The notes: generated by a model from the letters alone, not told the origin. A DNA stretch of 64,000 nt from JASGDN01 sp049840815 (GCA_049840815.1 JASGJI010000002.1:129662-193661); one strand, 5' to 3'; counted from the first letter of the stretch, positions 52,705 through 61,424 are shown. Numbers and translations are program-made.

Positions 52705-52769
52705 GTAGGGGACGACTTCATGTCGTCCCGGACTGGATTGGGTGCCTCGGGAGGACTTTATGTCCTCCC
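52705..52769 (+). repeat. GTAG-headed tandem hairpin pair
   Basis: GTAG (52705-52708) is followed directly by GGGACGAC-TTCAT-GTCGTCCC (52709-52729) and, after 19 nt, by GGGAGGAC-TTTAT-GTCCTCCC (52749-52769). The two 8-bp stems differ by a compensated base-pair change (C-G to G-C) and the loops by one base. Resembles REP doublets; different family from the 49.6-kb repeats. Confidence 0.65.
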
Positions 52770-53060
52770 CCCGCAAACGACCGGAACTTCCCCACTAGAT
52801 CCGCGTCACAGCCTTCCGGCCTCGCACCGAGTCCCGTCTCCGTGGTATGATGAAGGAGGCTGCGGAAAGACGCAGGTCATTCGTCTGCCAACTCATTCCC
52901 ATTCCCCCTTTGCAGCTTATCGCCCCGCAAGAAACTCGGCATCGGCGCTTCGGCCCCATATGCCTTGGGTTTCATTTTGTTTTTCCTCGGGCACCCACAT
53001 CCCGCCTCCGTTCGTCCCGCCAGCCGCCCATTCGGCTGCGTGTGCGACACGGAGGATCGC
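52770..53060 (+). other. Leader region of the metallo-hydrolase gene
   Basis: An extended -10 promoter TGGTATGAT (52843-52851) has no clear -35. The following 200 nt hold no supported gene; a short open frame over 52847-53104 has no family character. Confidence 0.4.
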
Positions 53061-53750
53061 GTGTTGCCCGATTCACACAGGAGCACGGCACCACCGATGG
53101 CTGAGATTCGCTGGTTCGGACATGGTTGTTTCCGCATTCGCGCCAAGGAAGCAACGATCCTCACCGACCCTGTCGGCCGCGAGACCGGCTACGGCCTCGG
53201 CAAGCAGCAGGCCGACATCGTCACCATCTCCCACAAGCATCCCGGGCACAACAACCTTGCCGCCGTCCGCTCGCCCTATCAGGTGATCGAAGGCCCCGGC
53301 GAGTACGAAATGCACGATGCCTCCGTCATCGGCATCCGCACCTTCCACGACACCAGGAAGGGTGCCGAACTCGGCCACAACACCATCTACATCATCGAGG
53401 TCGAAGGCATGCGGTTCGCCCACCTTGGCGATCTCGGCCACGACCTCAGCGAAGATCACGCCGAAGCGCTCGAAGGCGTCGATGTCCTCTTCATCTCCGC
53501 CGGAGGGGGCACCGTCCTCTCGCCGGACGCCGCCGCCGAGCTTGCCGCCCGCATCGGCCCGAAGATCGTCATCCCCATGCAGTTCCGCACCGCGAACGGC
53601 GATCAATCGCTGGAGCCGGTCGATGCCTTCTGCAAGCAGGTCGGCACCGACGTTCCGGAGCCAGTTGCCAAGCTCACCATTCGTAGCGCCGACCTCGGCG
53701 AAACCATGCAGCTCATCGTGCTCGAACCCGAATCGGAATCCAGCCGGTAA
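53061..53750 (+). CDS. Metallo-beta-lactamase-fold hydrolase
   Basis: 229 residues in the UlaG/YtkL-like branch: IRWFGHGCFRIR at the N-terminus, the metal motif in variant form SHKHPGHNNL (the usual HxHxDH reads HKHPGH), HDTRKG, HLGDLGHDL (Asp/His) and VVIPMQF near the end. Probably a metal-dependent hydrolase; substrate unknown. GTG at 53061 with GGAGG five bases upstream is preferred over the ATG at 53097, whose ribosome site is far away. Confidence 0.8.
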   Translation: MLPDSHRSTAPPMAEIRWFGHGCFRIRAKEATILTDPVGRETGYGLGKQQADIVTISHKHPGHNNLAAVRSPYQVIEGPGEYEMHDASVIGIRTFHDTRKGAELGHNTIYIIEVEGMRFAHLGDLGHDLSEDHAEALEGVDVLFISAGGGTVLSPDAAAELAARIGPKIVIPMQFRTANGDQSLEPVDAFCKQVGTDVPEPVAKLTIRSADLGETMQLIVLEPESESSR

Positions 53751-53761
53751 AGGACCCCCTG

Positions 53762-53789
53762 GGCGGGCAGGATCGATCGTCCTCCCGCC
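53762..53789 (+). terminator. Terminator upstream of pyrG
   Basis: GGCGGG/CCCGCC and AGGA/TCCT stack with a single bulged C, loop TCGATCG; followed by TTCG. Ends the metallo-hydrolase transcript. Confidence 0.55.
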
Positions 53790-53851
53790 TTCGCCGTGAT
53801 GGATGTTCGCCCGTCGTTGCCCGCACCCGTGCCAGTTCCGGGAGGTTTTGG

Positions 53852-55522
53852 ATGCCCAAGTACATTTTCGTCACCGGTGGAGTCGCGTCGTCCGTTGGCA
53901 AGGGAATCACCACCGCATCGCTCGGGCGCGTGATCAAGAGCCGCGGTGCCAGCGTCTCCATCATGAAGCTCGATCCCTACCTGAACGTGGATCCGGGCAC
54001 CATGTCTCCCTACCAGCACGGAGAAGTCTTCGTCACCGATGACGGTGCCGAGACCGACCTCGACCTCGGTCACTACGAGCGCTTCATCGACGAGAACCTT
54101 TCGCGCGCTTCGAATGTCACCACCGGCCAGATCTACTCCAGCGTGATCGCGAAGGAGCGCCGGGGCGACTATCTCGGCGGCACGATTCAGGTCATCCCCC
54201 ACATCACCAACGAGATCAAGGGCCGCGTCCGCCTCGCCTCCAACCAGCACGAGTCCGATGTCGTGATCGTCGAGGTTGGCGGCACGGTCGGCGACATCGA
54301 GGGCCAGGCCTATCTCGAAGCCATCCGCCAGATGCGCCGCGAAGTCGGGCGCGAGAACTGCCTGAATATTCACGTCACCCTGCTGCCCTACATCGGCGCG
54401 GCAGGCGAGCTGAAGACCAAGCCCACCCAGCAGAGCGTCCGCGAACTCCGCTCCGTCGGTCTCCAGCCGGATGTGATCGTCGCCCGCTCCGACAAGGAGA
54501 TCCCGGACGACACACGAGAGAAGATCGCCCTCTTCTGTGACGTGGAGCCGAACGCCGTCATCGGCATGCCCACCGCCGACACGATCTACGAAGTGCCGCT
54601 GATCCTGGAGGAAGCCGGACTCGGCACGATCGTCGCCCGGAAGTTCGGCCTGCGGGAGGAACCGGACCTCACGGCGTGGGCGGCGATGGTCGAGGAGATC
54701 AAGAAGCCACACAAGGATGTCCGCATCGCCCTCGTCGGCAAGTACGTCGAGTTGCACGATGCCTACAAGAGCGTCTCCGAGGCGCTCATGCACGCCGGCC
54801 TCTTCCACGGCGTGAACGTGGATATCGTCTGGGTCAACTCCGAGACCATGACGCAGCAGGAACTGGAAACCGAGCTCTCGAAGGTTTCCGGCGTCCTCGT
54901 CCCCGGCGGCTTCGGTCCGCGCGGGATCGAAGGCAAGGTCGAGGCCGTTCGCTACGCCCGCGAGTACCAGATCCCGTTCCTCGGCATCTGCTACGGCCTG
55001 CACATGGCCGTGATCGATGTCGCCCGCAACCTGTGCGGACGCGCCGGCGCCAACTCCACCGAAATCGACCCCCAGACGCCATTCCCGGTCATCGACCTCA
55101 TGCCAGGCCAGCGCGGCGTGGACATGGGCGGCACCATGCGCCTCGGCCTCTGGCCGTGCAAGCTGGACACCGACACCGTGGCCGGCAAGGCCTTCGGCCA
55201 GGAGACGATCTTCGAGCGCCACCGTCACCGCTTCGAAGTGAACAATGACTTCCGGAAGGAACTCGCCGAGGCCGGCCTCATCGCCAGCGGCACCTCGCCG
55301 GATGGCAACCTGGTCGAGGTCATGGAGTTCGTCGGCCACCCGTTCTTCGTGGGCATCCAGTCCCACCCGGAATTCCTGAGCCGCCCGAACCGGCCGCACC
55401 CGCTCTTCCGCGACTTCATCGGCGCAGCAACGAAGCGACTGCCGGTCGGGACCCAGCGCTCGCTCCCATTGGCAGAACAAGAGAAAGCCGGAGAAACCGT
55501 CCTCGCCGGTTCCACCGACTAG
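53852..55522 (+). CDS. pyrG: CTP synthase
   Basis: 556 residues. Synthetase half: FVTGGVASSVGKGITTASLG (P loop), KLDPYLNVDPGTMSP, and EVGGTVGDIEGQAYLEAIRQ. Glutaminase half from about residue 290, with PGGFGPRG, nucleophile Cys in PFLGICYGLHMAV and the His-Glu pair in QSHPEF. Converts UTP to CTP using glutamine. Unusual are Tyr-Gly-Leu-His after the nucleophile where most enzymes have Leu-Gly-Met-Gln. GGGAGG stands before the ATG. Confidence 0.97.
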   Translation: MPKYIFVTGGVASSVGKGITTASLGRVIKSRGASVSIMKLDPYLNVDPGTMSPYQHGEVFVTDDGAETDLDLGHYERFIDENLSRASNVTTGQIYSSVIAKERRGDYLGGTIQVIPHITNEIKGRVRLASNQHESDVVIVEVGGTVGDIEGQAYLEAIRQMRREVGRENCLNIHVTLLPYIGAAGELKTKPTQQSVRELRSVGLQPDVIVARSDKEIPDDTREKIALFCDVEPNAVIGMPTADTIYEVPLILEEAGLGTIVARKFGLREEPDLTAWAAMVEEIKKPHKDVRIALVGKYVELHDAYKSVSEALMHAGLFHGVNVDIVWVNSETMTQQELETELSKVSGVLVPGGFGPRGIEGKVEAVRYAREYQIPFLGICYGLHMAVIDVARNLCGRAGANSTEIDPQTPFPVIDLMPGQRGVDMGGTMRLGLWPCKLDTDTVAGKAFGQETIFERHRHRFEVNNDFRKELAEAGLIASGTSPDGNLVEVMEFVGHPFFVGIQSHPEFLSRPNRPHPLFRDFIGAATKRLPVGTQRSLPLAEQEKAGETVLAGSTD

Positions 55523-55548
55523 AAACGCCCAGCACCCGGCATGATCAA

Positions 55549-55589
55549 CAGGTGAACCGCCCCGCTACAAAGGCCGGGCGGTTCACCTG
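55549..55589. terminator. Bidirectional terminator between pyrG and the sensor kinase
   Basis: Perfect 14-bp stem CAGGTGAACCGCCC/GGGCGGTTCACCTG with a 13-nt loop; one arm covers the last codons of the minus-strand kinase gene (stop at 55583). Confidence 0.7.
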
Positions 55590-56716
55590 TCTCCGTACTG
55601 GAGCACCCCTTCCATTGCCGTCACCCGGCCGGGCTGGGCGTGAACCGGAATCTCGAGCACGATCCGCGCGCCGCCACCATCGGCATCCTCCACCGTGGTC
55701 GTGCCCCCATGCGCCGCGACAATCCGCTCGCTCAGGTAGAAGCCGATTCCCAGGCCGTGCCCTTCGGCACCCGGCCCAGTCGCCGGGCCACCACCAGGCA
55801 GGCGCAAGTGCGGGCGGAACAGCCGCGCCCGCGTGGCAGCGTCGATCCCCGGTCCATGATCCCGAATGGCAATCAGCACCCGGTCCGGCATTCCCAGTTC
55901 GCATTCCGGGACCGCCGGCAGGAACGTCACGGTCACATCAACGGGGCCTTCTCCATACCGCGCCGCGTTGGAGAGCAGGTTACTCATCACTTGCCTCATC
56001 CGGATCTCGTCCCACCAGACCGGAAGCTGTGCCGGAGCGGCGATCGTCAGGGGACGTCCGTCCATGAAGAGCGAGGCATCGTCGCTGGCCTGCTGCACGA
56101 TGGCAACCGCATCCGTCGTCACGGGCACAATGTCCAGGTGGCCGAACTCGAGCCGGGACCGGTCCAGCAACCGCAGGACCAACCCGGACATCAGCCCGGC
56201 CTGCCGCGCCAGGACGGAGATGCGATCCCGCAACTCCGGATCGACCGGCTCGGGTCGCCGCGCGACTTGCCGTTCCAGCAACTGCGCATTCCCCACCACG
56301 GCGGTGATGGGATTGCGGAGTTCGTGCGCGACCATCGCCACAAACGCTTCCTTCGCCTCCTCGAGACGGCGGAACTGGGTCCGATCCTGGAGGATGACGA
56401 TCGACCCATCGATCGCCCCGTCCGGCCCATACACCGGGGCAATCGTCGACACCACATCGACGACATCGCCCGCGCATGTGCAAATCACCAGCGGTTCGCC
56501 CAGCAGGGCTCGTCCCGTTCTCATCCCCAGCATCAACGGATGCAGGTCCCGCTCGAACGGGACGCCATCGGCGTCGAGCACCTCCAGATCCAGCACGGAA
56601 TGGGGATGCGCCCCATGCTCCCAACCCCAGAGCCGATCGGCGGCGGAATTCGTGAACGAGATCACACCCTCACCGCTCTGGGCAATGACGACCGCCTGGG
56701 GAACCTGCTCCAACAC
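55583..56716 (-). CDS. Histidine kinase, C-terminal frame (PAS-HisKA-ATPase)
   Basis: 377 residues if counted from the GTG at 56716, but the frame is open further upstream and continues the preceding 599-residue frame after a -1 shift. PAS domain (about 1-110), HisKA with phospho-acceptor in FVAMVAHELRNPITAVVGNAQ, and the ATPase with MSNLLSNAARYGEGP, IRDHGPGI and GHGLGIGFYLSERI. The residues before the GTG read EHLEEILRRRTAVLEQVPQA, a normal kinase linker, so the gene is best read as the C-terminal half of one protein of about 958 residues. No ribosome site suits the GTG. Confidence 0.8.
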   Translation of the reverse strand: MLEQVPQAVVIAQSGEGVISFTNSAADRLWGWEHGAHPHSVLDLEVLDADGVPFERDLHPLMLGMRTGRALLGEPLVICTCAGDVVDVVSTIAPVYGPDGAIDGSIVILQDRTQFRRLEEAKEAFVAMVAHELRNPITAVVGNAQLLERQVARRPEPVDPELRDRISVLARQAGLMSGLVLRLLDRSRLEFGHLDIVPVTTDAVAIVQQASDDASLFMDGRPLTIAAPAQLPVWWDEIRMRQVMSNLLSNAARYGEGPVDVTVTFLPAVPECELGMPDRVLIAIRDHGPGIDAATRARLFRPHLRLPGGGPATGPGAEGHGLGIGFYLSERIVAAHGGTTTVEDADGGGARIVLEIPVHAQPGRVTAMEGVLQYGDR

Positions 56717-58461
56717 GGCAGTCCGCCGTCGCAGAATCTCCTCCAGATGTTCTTTCCCCGGGCAGCAGCGATCGCCTCCACCAGCGTCTGGGCCAGTTCT
56801 CCTGCCAATGCCTCCACATCATGCTCAGGCATGCGGTCGCTGCCATATCCGACCATGGCGAGACCGATCTGCTCGTCCTCCGAAATGAGCGGGATGACCA
56901 GCATCGTCCGCCATCCCATGCGCTCCAGAATGTCCCGCTCGAATGTTGCCGCCATGTAGCGGGTCAGCATCACCGGTCGGCGGCGAGCGAATGCCAGAAC
57001 CGTCGCAGGGTAGGACATGGGCTGATGGTGCGTTGTCTCATGCTGCTCACCGTCCCGATCGCTGATCGAAACGCGGCGGAACACCCCCTCCCGGTCCCGA
57101 AGCTCGAAGAGCACTGCATCACCGCCGAGCGCCTCGGCAAACGTCGCCGCGCCGCACCGCACCACGTCCACCGCGGAGGTGCTCCCCTGCGCCCGCCGAA
57201 TCAGGTCGCCGCGCGCACGCTCCACCGCAAGGTCCCTGTGCAGCGTTCGCATGGTGCGTTCGGCGTCATCGCGCTCCGCGATGGCCTCGCTCAGGTCACG
57301 GCTGACCACGATAGCCCCGACATAGTCGCGATCGATTCCCTCGCGCGACACCAGCGGCCTCGTGGCCACATCCAGCTGACGCCCATCGGCATCCCTGACG
57401 ATCAGGTCGCCAGCCAGGCCATCGGCCTGCGCCCGCGCGATTTCCGCGTCAACCATGGTCGATGCGTCGGCAGTCTCGGGAAAGAGAGCCACGTCCAGTC
57501 GGTTCCGATAGGTCCAGCCAGAGCCATCGACGATCCGCACACCAACCGGGGTAGCCTCGACCGCCGCCTCAAGGGCCGCGATCTGGCGATCGCGCGCCAT
57601 CCTCTCGCGCAGCAGCTCCCATCCAAACGCCATCTGATTGAGAAAACGCTCGACAACCCGGAGTTCCGCGTCGCTCAACTCCCCACGCCCGGATTGCGCG
57701 ACAACAACGCCAAGTTGCCCGCGAAACGTCTGGAGCGGTGCAACCAGCACAGGATCGGTCCCCTCCGAGAACCCGAAGGCTTTCACGATCTCCGAGGGAA
57801 CCGGCCCAACCAGGCGAGGGCGGCTCACTGGCATGAGCGCGGCAACCGGCGGATTGTGGTCAAGATCGACCTGCGCGCGGGACGCGCCGGACGAATCCGC
57901 TCCGCCTCTGGGCGTCGCCGCGCCGACCCGAAATCGCGCCGCACACGTCAGCACGCCGGCCGACGGGGCATCGCCCCACGACCAGATCGACACCTGCGGA
58001 CAACCAAACCCTTCGGCGATCCGCTCCGCACAGCGGGCGAGATAGGCAGGCAGATCGTAGGAAAGGGCATCCTCGAGAATCTTTTCGATGATCCCGGCGT
58101 AGAGCCGGGTCAACTCGATCGTATCCTCGGCCGCATGCTCGAAGGCGTGAAGGACCGGCCCATCCTCCCGCTGCTGATACCGGCGCGGACGCCGCTCCGT
58201 CATCGGCTGCCAGGCATCGAGATCCGCCGACGCGATCAGCGCCATCCGCCCAAGCCGGTGCACGGGGAGGCGCCCCCGCCGCACCGCTCGCGAGATCGTA
58301 TGGTAGGACACCCCCTTGACCCTGGCCGCATCGGCCATCGTCAGCAGGGTCGTCCCGGGAACTGCACCCCCAGCGATGCCATCGCCCGGAGCAGCGCCTT
58401 CACGCTCAGCGTCAATCGATGGCTGATTGGATCCAGTCAACGACAATCCGTTCTCTGACAA
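56662..58461 (-). CDS. Sensor kinase N-terminal frame (excisionase-like HTH, GAF, PAS, GAF)
   Basis: 599 residues in this frame. Residues about 38-90 are an excisionase/MerR-type DNA-binding helix-turn-helix (TMADAARVKGVSYHTISRAV, then GRLPVHRLGRMALIASADLDAW), unusual on a kinase. Then GAF (about 120-290), PAS (about 300-395, VEATPVGVRIVDGSG) and GAF (about 415-560, ATFAEALGGDAVLFELRD). After GKN at 567 the frame turns into 30 basic residues unlike any domain; a -1 shift at 56752-56758 continues instead into PAS-HisKA-ATPase. Start appears to be TTG and is uncertain. Likely role: light, redox or small-molecule sensing linked to DNA binding, by domain inference. Confidence 0.78.
   Translation of the reverse strand: MSENGLSLTGSNQPSIDAEREGAAPGDGIAGGAVPGTTLLTMADAARVKGVSYHTISRAVRRGRLPVHRLGRMALIASADLDAWQPMTERRPRRYQQREDGPVLHAFEHAAEDTIELTRLYAGIIEKILEDALSYDLPAYLARCAERIAEGFGCPQVSIWSWGDAPSAGVLTCAARFRVGAATPRGGADSSGASRAQVDLDHNPPVAALMPVSRPRLVGPVPSEIVKAFGFSEGTDPVLVAPLQTFRGQLGVVVAQSGRGELSDAELRVVERFLNQMAFGWELLRERMARDRQIAALEAAVEATPVGVRIVDGSGWTYRNRLDVALFPETADASTMVDAEIARAQADGLAGDLIVRDADGRQLDVATRPLVSREGIDRDYVGAIVVSRDLSEAIAERDDAERTMRTLHRDLAVERARGDLIRRAQGSTSAVDVVRCGAATFAEALGGDAVLFELRDREGVFRRVSISDRDGEQHETTHHQPMSYPATVLAFARRRPVMLTRYMAATFERDILERMGWRTMLVIPLISEDEQIGLAMVGYGSDRMPEHDVEALAGELAQTLVEAIAAARGKNIWRRFCDGGLPCWSRFPRRSSLPRAVRV
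56752..56758 (-). other. -1 slippery heptamer joining the two kinase frames
   Basis: On the minus strand the zero-frame codons CGG GGA AAG contain G_GGA_AAG, the X_XXY_YYZ pattern of -1 ribosomal frameshifting. After a one-base slip back, reading continues GAA CAT CTG and so on into the kinase frame, giving R-G-K-E-H-L-E-E. A small hairpin ACGGC/GCCGT lies about 22 nt downstream and a GGAGG about 16 nt upstream. Alternative: a base-calling error or a real frameshift mutation. Confidence 0.55.
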
Positions 58462-58648
58462 CAGGCGGGGAGCTCAACCGAGACCCGACTGTCCACCATG
58501 CATTCGCACGAGGTCCCAGATTCCATTCACGCACAGATGTCCCCATGTGTCGAGAATATTTGCACATTTTCTCACCCAACACAACGACCGATCGAGACGA
58601 GAACGGCGCACCTGCCACTCCGGCGGGTCTCCTTCCGCTTCAAGTCTG

Positions 58649-58654
58649 TAGAAT
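58649..58654 (+). promoter_or_regulatory. -10-like box before the DUF59 gene
   Basis: TAGAAT about 80 bp before the start codon, no clear -35. The remainder of the 270-bp divergent gap has nothing identifiable. Confidence 0.35.
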
Positions 58655-58731
58655 GGGAAGCACATTGAGCCTGGACAGGCGTTGCTGTGTCCGGCCCTTC
58701 GCCCACGATCATCAAGAGAGGACCTATCTGC

Positions 58732-59043
58732 ATGGCAGCAGAATTCACCAAGGACGATGTCTACGCCGGCCTGAAGAACGTGTACGACCCGGAGATCGGA
58801 ATCAACATCGTCGATCTCGGGCTTGTCTACGATGCCGACATTCAGGAGACCGGCGATGTGATGGTCACGATGACCCTCACCTCCCTCGGGTGCCCGCTCG
58901 GCCCCGTCATCGTGCAGGAAGTCAACAATGCCCTGAAGGACCTCCCCGGCATCGGATCGTCCGACGTCAAGCTGGTCTGGAGCCCGCCCTGGTCCCCGGA
59001 CATGATGACCGAGGACGCCAAGGATGAACTCGGCATCTGGTAG
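58732..59043 (+). CDS. Metal-sulfur cluster biosynthesis factor (DUF59/MIP18, SufT-like)
   Basis: 103 residues. DPEIGINIVDLGLVYD and the conserved Cys in TSLGCPLGPVIV are the two signatures of the DUF59 family (PaaD, SufT, MIP18), which helps mature iron-sulfur proteins or ring-hydroxylating enzymes. Ends with SPPWSPDMMTEDAKDELG. AGAGAGGAC stands about ten bases before ATG 58732. Monocistronic, with its own strong terminator. Confidence 0.92.
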   Translation: MAAEFTKDDVYAGLKNVYDPEIGINIVDLGLVYDADIQETGDVMVTMTLTSLGCPLGPVIVQEVNNALKDLPGIGSSDVKLVWSPPWSPDMMTEDAKDELGIW

Positions 59044-59065
59044 TGGGGTCACCCGCGAACCGGGC

Positions 59066-59097
59066 AGCTCCCTGTGGACTCCGGTCCACAGGGAGCT
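59066..59097 (+). terminator. Terminator after the DUF59 gene
   Basis: Perfect 14-bp stem AGCTCCCTGTGGAC/GTCCACAGGGAGCT with loop TCCG and a TTC tail. Confidence 0.8.
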
Positions 59098-59255
59098 TTC
59101 CCGTTCCGGCGCACGGATTCGTCGCCTGCGAACGTCCAGTTCCCCCATCCTCACGTATGTGATGCGGGCACCGTTCCGTGGTAGGGTGTACGTACGATCC
59201 CACGGATCGAACTCTCAGTTCACGATCCACGCAGTAACCCGGTGGTATTGATCGG

Positions 59256-60275
59256 ATGCGTCGTCCCCAACCCAATCGAACGTCCCGGCGAACGGCGTCG
59301 AAGGCCTCCCGGGCAACGCAACGCCCGCACGCCCCGGTGTATTCCACCCGGTCGGCGGCGGCGCTCGTGCTCGCCATCGCCGCGATCATGGCGGCGCTCG
59401 GCGCCCATACGATCTCACTCGATCCCGCCGCCCCCACCGTCACGCCGCAGGACACCGAGATCGCCCTCCTGCCGACGCCCACCGAGACGATTGCGCCAGC
59501 GATCCCGACGAGCGAACCGACGAAACCGCCAACGCCGGAGCCAACCGCCACCAGGACTCCGACACCACCACCGACCCCGACGCTGGTCCCCACGCCGACC
59601 GAGGTCACCCTTCCGACAGTTCCGCCCTCCGGCAACGACACCGAATCTGTCATCTACGGGCGTGGCAACCCCAATCTCAAGCAGATTGCCTTCACCTTCG
59701 ATGCTGGCGAAGGGCCGGGATACGTCACCCAAATCCTCGATCTCTTCAAGAAGTACGGCATTCACGGCTCGTTCGGCGTGACGGGCAACTGGGCAGAACA
59801 GAACCCGGACCTCGTGAAGCGGATGGTCGATGAAGGGCATCTCGTCTTCAACCACACGCTGAACCACAAGTCGTTCACCGGCTACAGCACCGGTGCGCCG
59901 GCGCTCACCGATCAGGAACGCACCGACGAGATCGTCCAGGCGAACGATGCCATCGTTGCGGCAGGCGGCGACGATACCCGCCCGTTCTTCCGTTTCCCCT
60001 ACAACGACTATGACGAGCAAGCGCTGATCCTGCTCAAGCAGCTCGGCTACGACTACACGCTGGGATACACCTGCGACACGCTGGCCTGGAATGGCAACAC
60101 CGCCGACCAGATCATCCAGCTCTGCGGACCGGATGCCCCGAAGGGTGGTCCCGGCGGCATCATCCTCATGCACGTCGTCCAGGAGCAGGACTTCCTCGCT
60201 CTCGAACCGCTCATCCAGGCCTATCTGGACGCTGGCTACCAGATCGTCACCATGAACGTGATGATCGGCTCCTGA
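59256..60275 (+). CDS. Membrane-anchored polysaccharide deacetylase
   Basis: 339 residues. A basic N-terminus and one membrane segment (about 34-52), then a Thr/Pro-rich spacer to about 120, then the NodB domain (about 140-335). Motifs: FTFDAGEG (the usual DD is DA), FNHTLNH (metal His pair), RPFFRFPYND and ILMHVV. The Ala in place of the second Asp is shared by a subgroup of carbohydrate esterase family 4. Probably removes acetyl groups from peptidoglycan or exopolysaccharide outside the membrane. No clear ribosome site. Confidence 0.88.
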   Translation: MRRPQPNRTSRRTASKASRATQRPHAPVYSTRSAAALVLAIAAIMAALGAHTISLDPAAPTVTPQDTEIALLPTPTETIAPAIPTSEPTKPPTPEPTATRTPTPPPTPTLVPTPTEVTLPTVPPSGNDTESVIYGRGNPNLKQIAFTFDAGEGPGYVTQILDLFKKYGIHGSFGVTGNWAEQNPDLVKRMVDEGHLVFNHTLNHKSFTGYSTGAPALTDQERTDEIVQANDAIVAAGGDDTRPFFRFPYNDYDEQALILLKQLGYDYTLGYTCDTLAWNGNTADQIIQLCGPDAPKGGPGGIILMHVVQEQDFLALEPLIQAYLDAGYQIVTMNVMIGS

Positions 60276-60582
60276 TCTCCCCTCGATCGGTCCTCATGAC
60301 AGACGTTCCTCACATCTCCCTTCGAGTCGTGTAGTCAGGAACCTATCTGCGTGTGAGAATCAGTCGCGACACGGTACACTAGCGTCGGCTAGACATTGGC
60401 GTAATGTGCCTGTCTTCGCGTGTCAGGGTGAGCGCGGGTGGATCGAACAGTCGATACCGTGCTCGACATGGGGAGGTCTTCGGACGTGCCGCCATGCCGG
60501 AACACCAGCAACGCCCTCGGGCGTCCGGCACGCCACCGATCATGTGGGAACCGTTCGATGCGGCAGGGAGGCCCGGAACCGG
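60276..60582 (+). other. Gap upstream of the cupredoxin gene
   Basis: About 300 bp with a TACACT -10-like box (60375-60380) preceded by TGTGAG 17 bp upstream, a weak promoter candidate with a 200-nt leader. No gene supported; an open frame through it has no family character. Confidence 0.4.
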
Positions 60583-61407
60583 ATGAAGCGCTTGAACCGA
60601 CGACGTTTTGTTGCACTCGCCACAGCGGGAACGGCCGGAGGGCTGCTGACAGCCTGCGGCAATAACCCCGATGCGACGGATCTCACCCCAACCCGCATCC
60701 CCGATGCGGCTGGGGCACCGACGCTCGCCAGCAACGCGACCCCGCCCAGCGGTAATACTGCGAATGCGGGCGGTGGCGGCGGTGGGGGGGAACAGCTCAC
60801 CACGGTCGAACTGAAGACCATCGATCTCGCCTTCGAGCCGAAGGACTGGTCGATCCCGGCCGACACCGATGTCACGGTGAATCTCACCAACGCCGGTGTG
60901 CTCACCCACGACTTCGCGATGGATGCGCCGAAGGCGTTCACCTCCGATGCGCTGACGGGTGGTGCCAAGACCTCCTTCACGCTGAACCTTCCGGCCGGCA
61001 CCTACGACTACTACTGCTCGGAGCCGGGCCACAAGGAAGCCGGCATGGTCGGCAAGATCACGGTTGGTGGCGCGGCCCCGGCGGCATCTCCGGCGGCCTC
61101 CCCGGTTGCGGGTGGTGGTGACGGCGGAGCGGCCCCGACCGAAGCCTCGGTCGACACGGTCGACCTCGCGTTCGAGCCGAAGACCATCACCATCGCGGCC
61201 AATACGGACGTCAAGATCACCGTCACGAACAAGGGGCAGTTGCAGCACGACTTCCACGTCGATGCCCTGGACATCACCTCGAAGCTGCTCAATAACGGCG
61301 AGTCCGACGCCGTCACGGTCAACGCCAAGCCGGGCACCTATGAGTTCTGGTGCACCGTTCCGGGCCACAAGGAAGCCGGCATGACAGGCACCCTGACGGT
61401 CAAGTAG
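60583..61407 (+). CDS. Tandem-cupredoxin lipoprotein with twin-arginine signal
   Basis: 274 residues. The signal MKRLNRRRFVALATAGTA has a twin-arginine motif and a lipobox LTAC (Cys about 24), so it is exported folded and lipidated. Two cupredoxin domains follow (about 75-160 and 185-274), each with all type-1 copper ligands: His in LTHDF/LQHDF, then CSEPGHKEAGM and CTVPGHKEAGM. They are about equally long and similar, suggesting an internal duplication. Electron carrier at the outer membrane face; partner unknown. GGGAGG stands about 12 bases before ATG 60583. Confidence 0.9.
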   Translation: MKRLNRRRFVALATAGTAGGLLTACGNNPDATDLTPTRIPDAAGAPTLASNATPPSGNTANAGGGGGGGEQLTTVELKTIDLAFEPKDWSIPADTDVTVNLTNAGVLTHDFAMDAPKAFTSDALTGGAKTSFTLNLPAGTYDYYCSEPGHKEAGMVGKITVGGAAPAASPAASPVAGGGDGGAAPTEASVDTVDLAFEPKTITIAANTDVKITVTNKGQLQHDFHVDALDITSKLLNNGESDAVTVNAKPGTYEFWCTVPGHKEAGMTGTLTVK

Positions 61408-61424
61408 CTCATCCAGGCACACAC

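Noticed and set aside
52847..53104. Possible 85-residue gene after the GTAG hairpins
   Set aside because: Basic, Pro/Arg-rich composition, no ribosome site; lies in the leader of the metallo-hydrolase gene.
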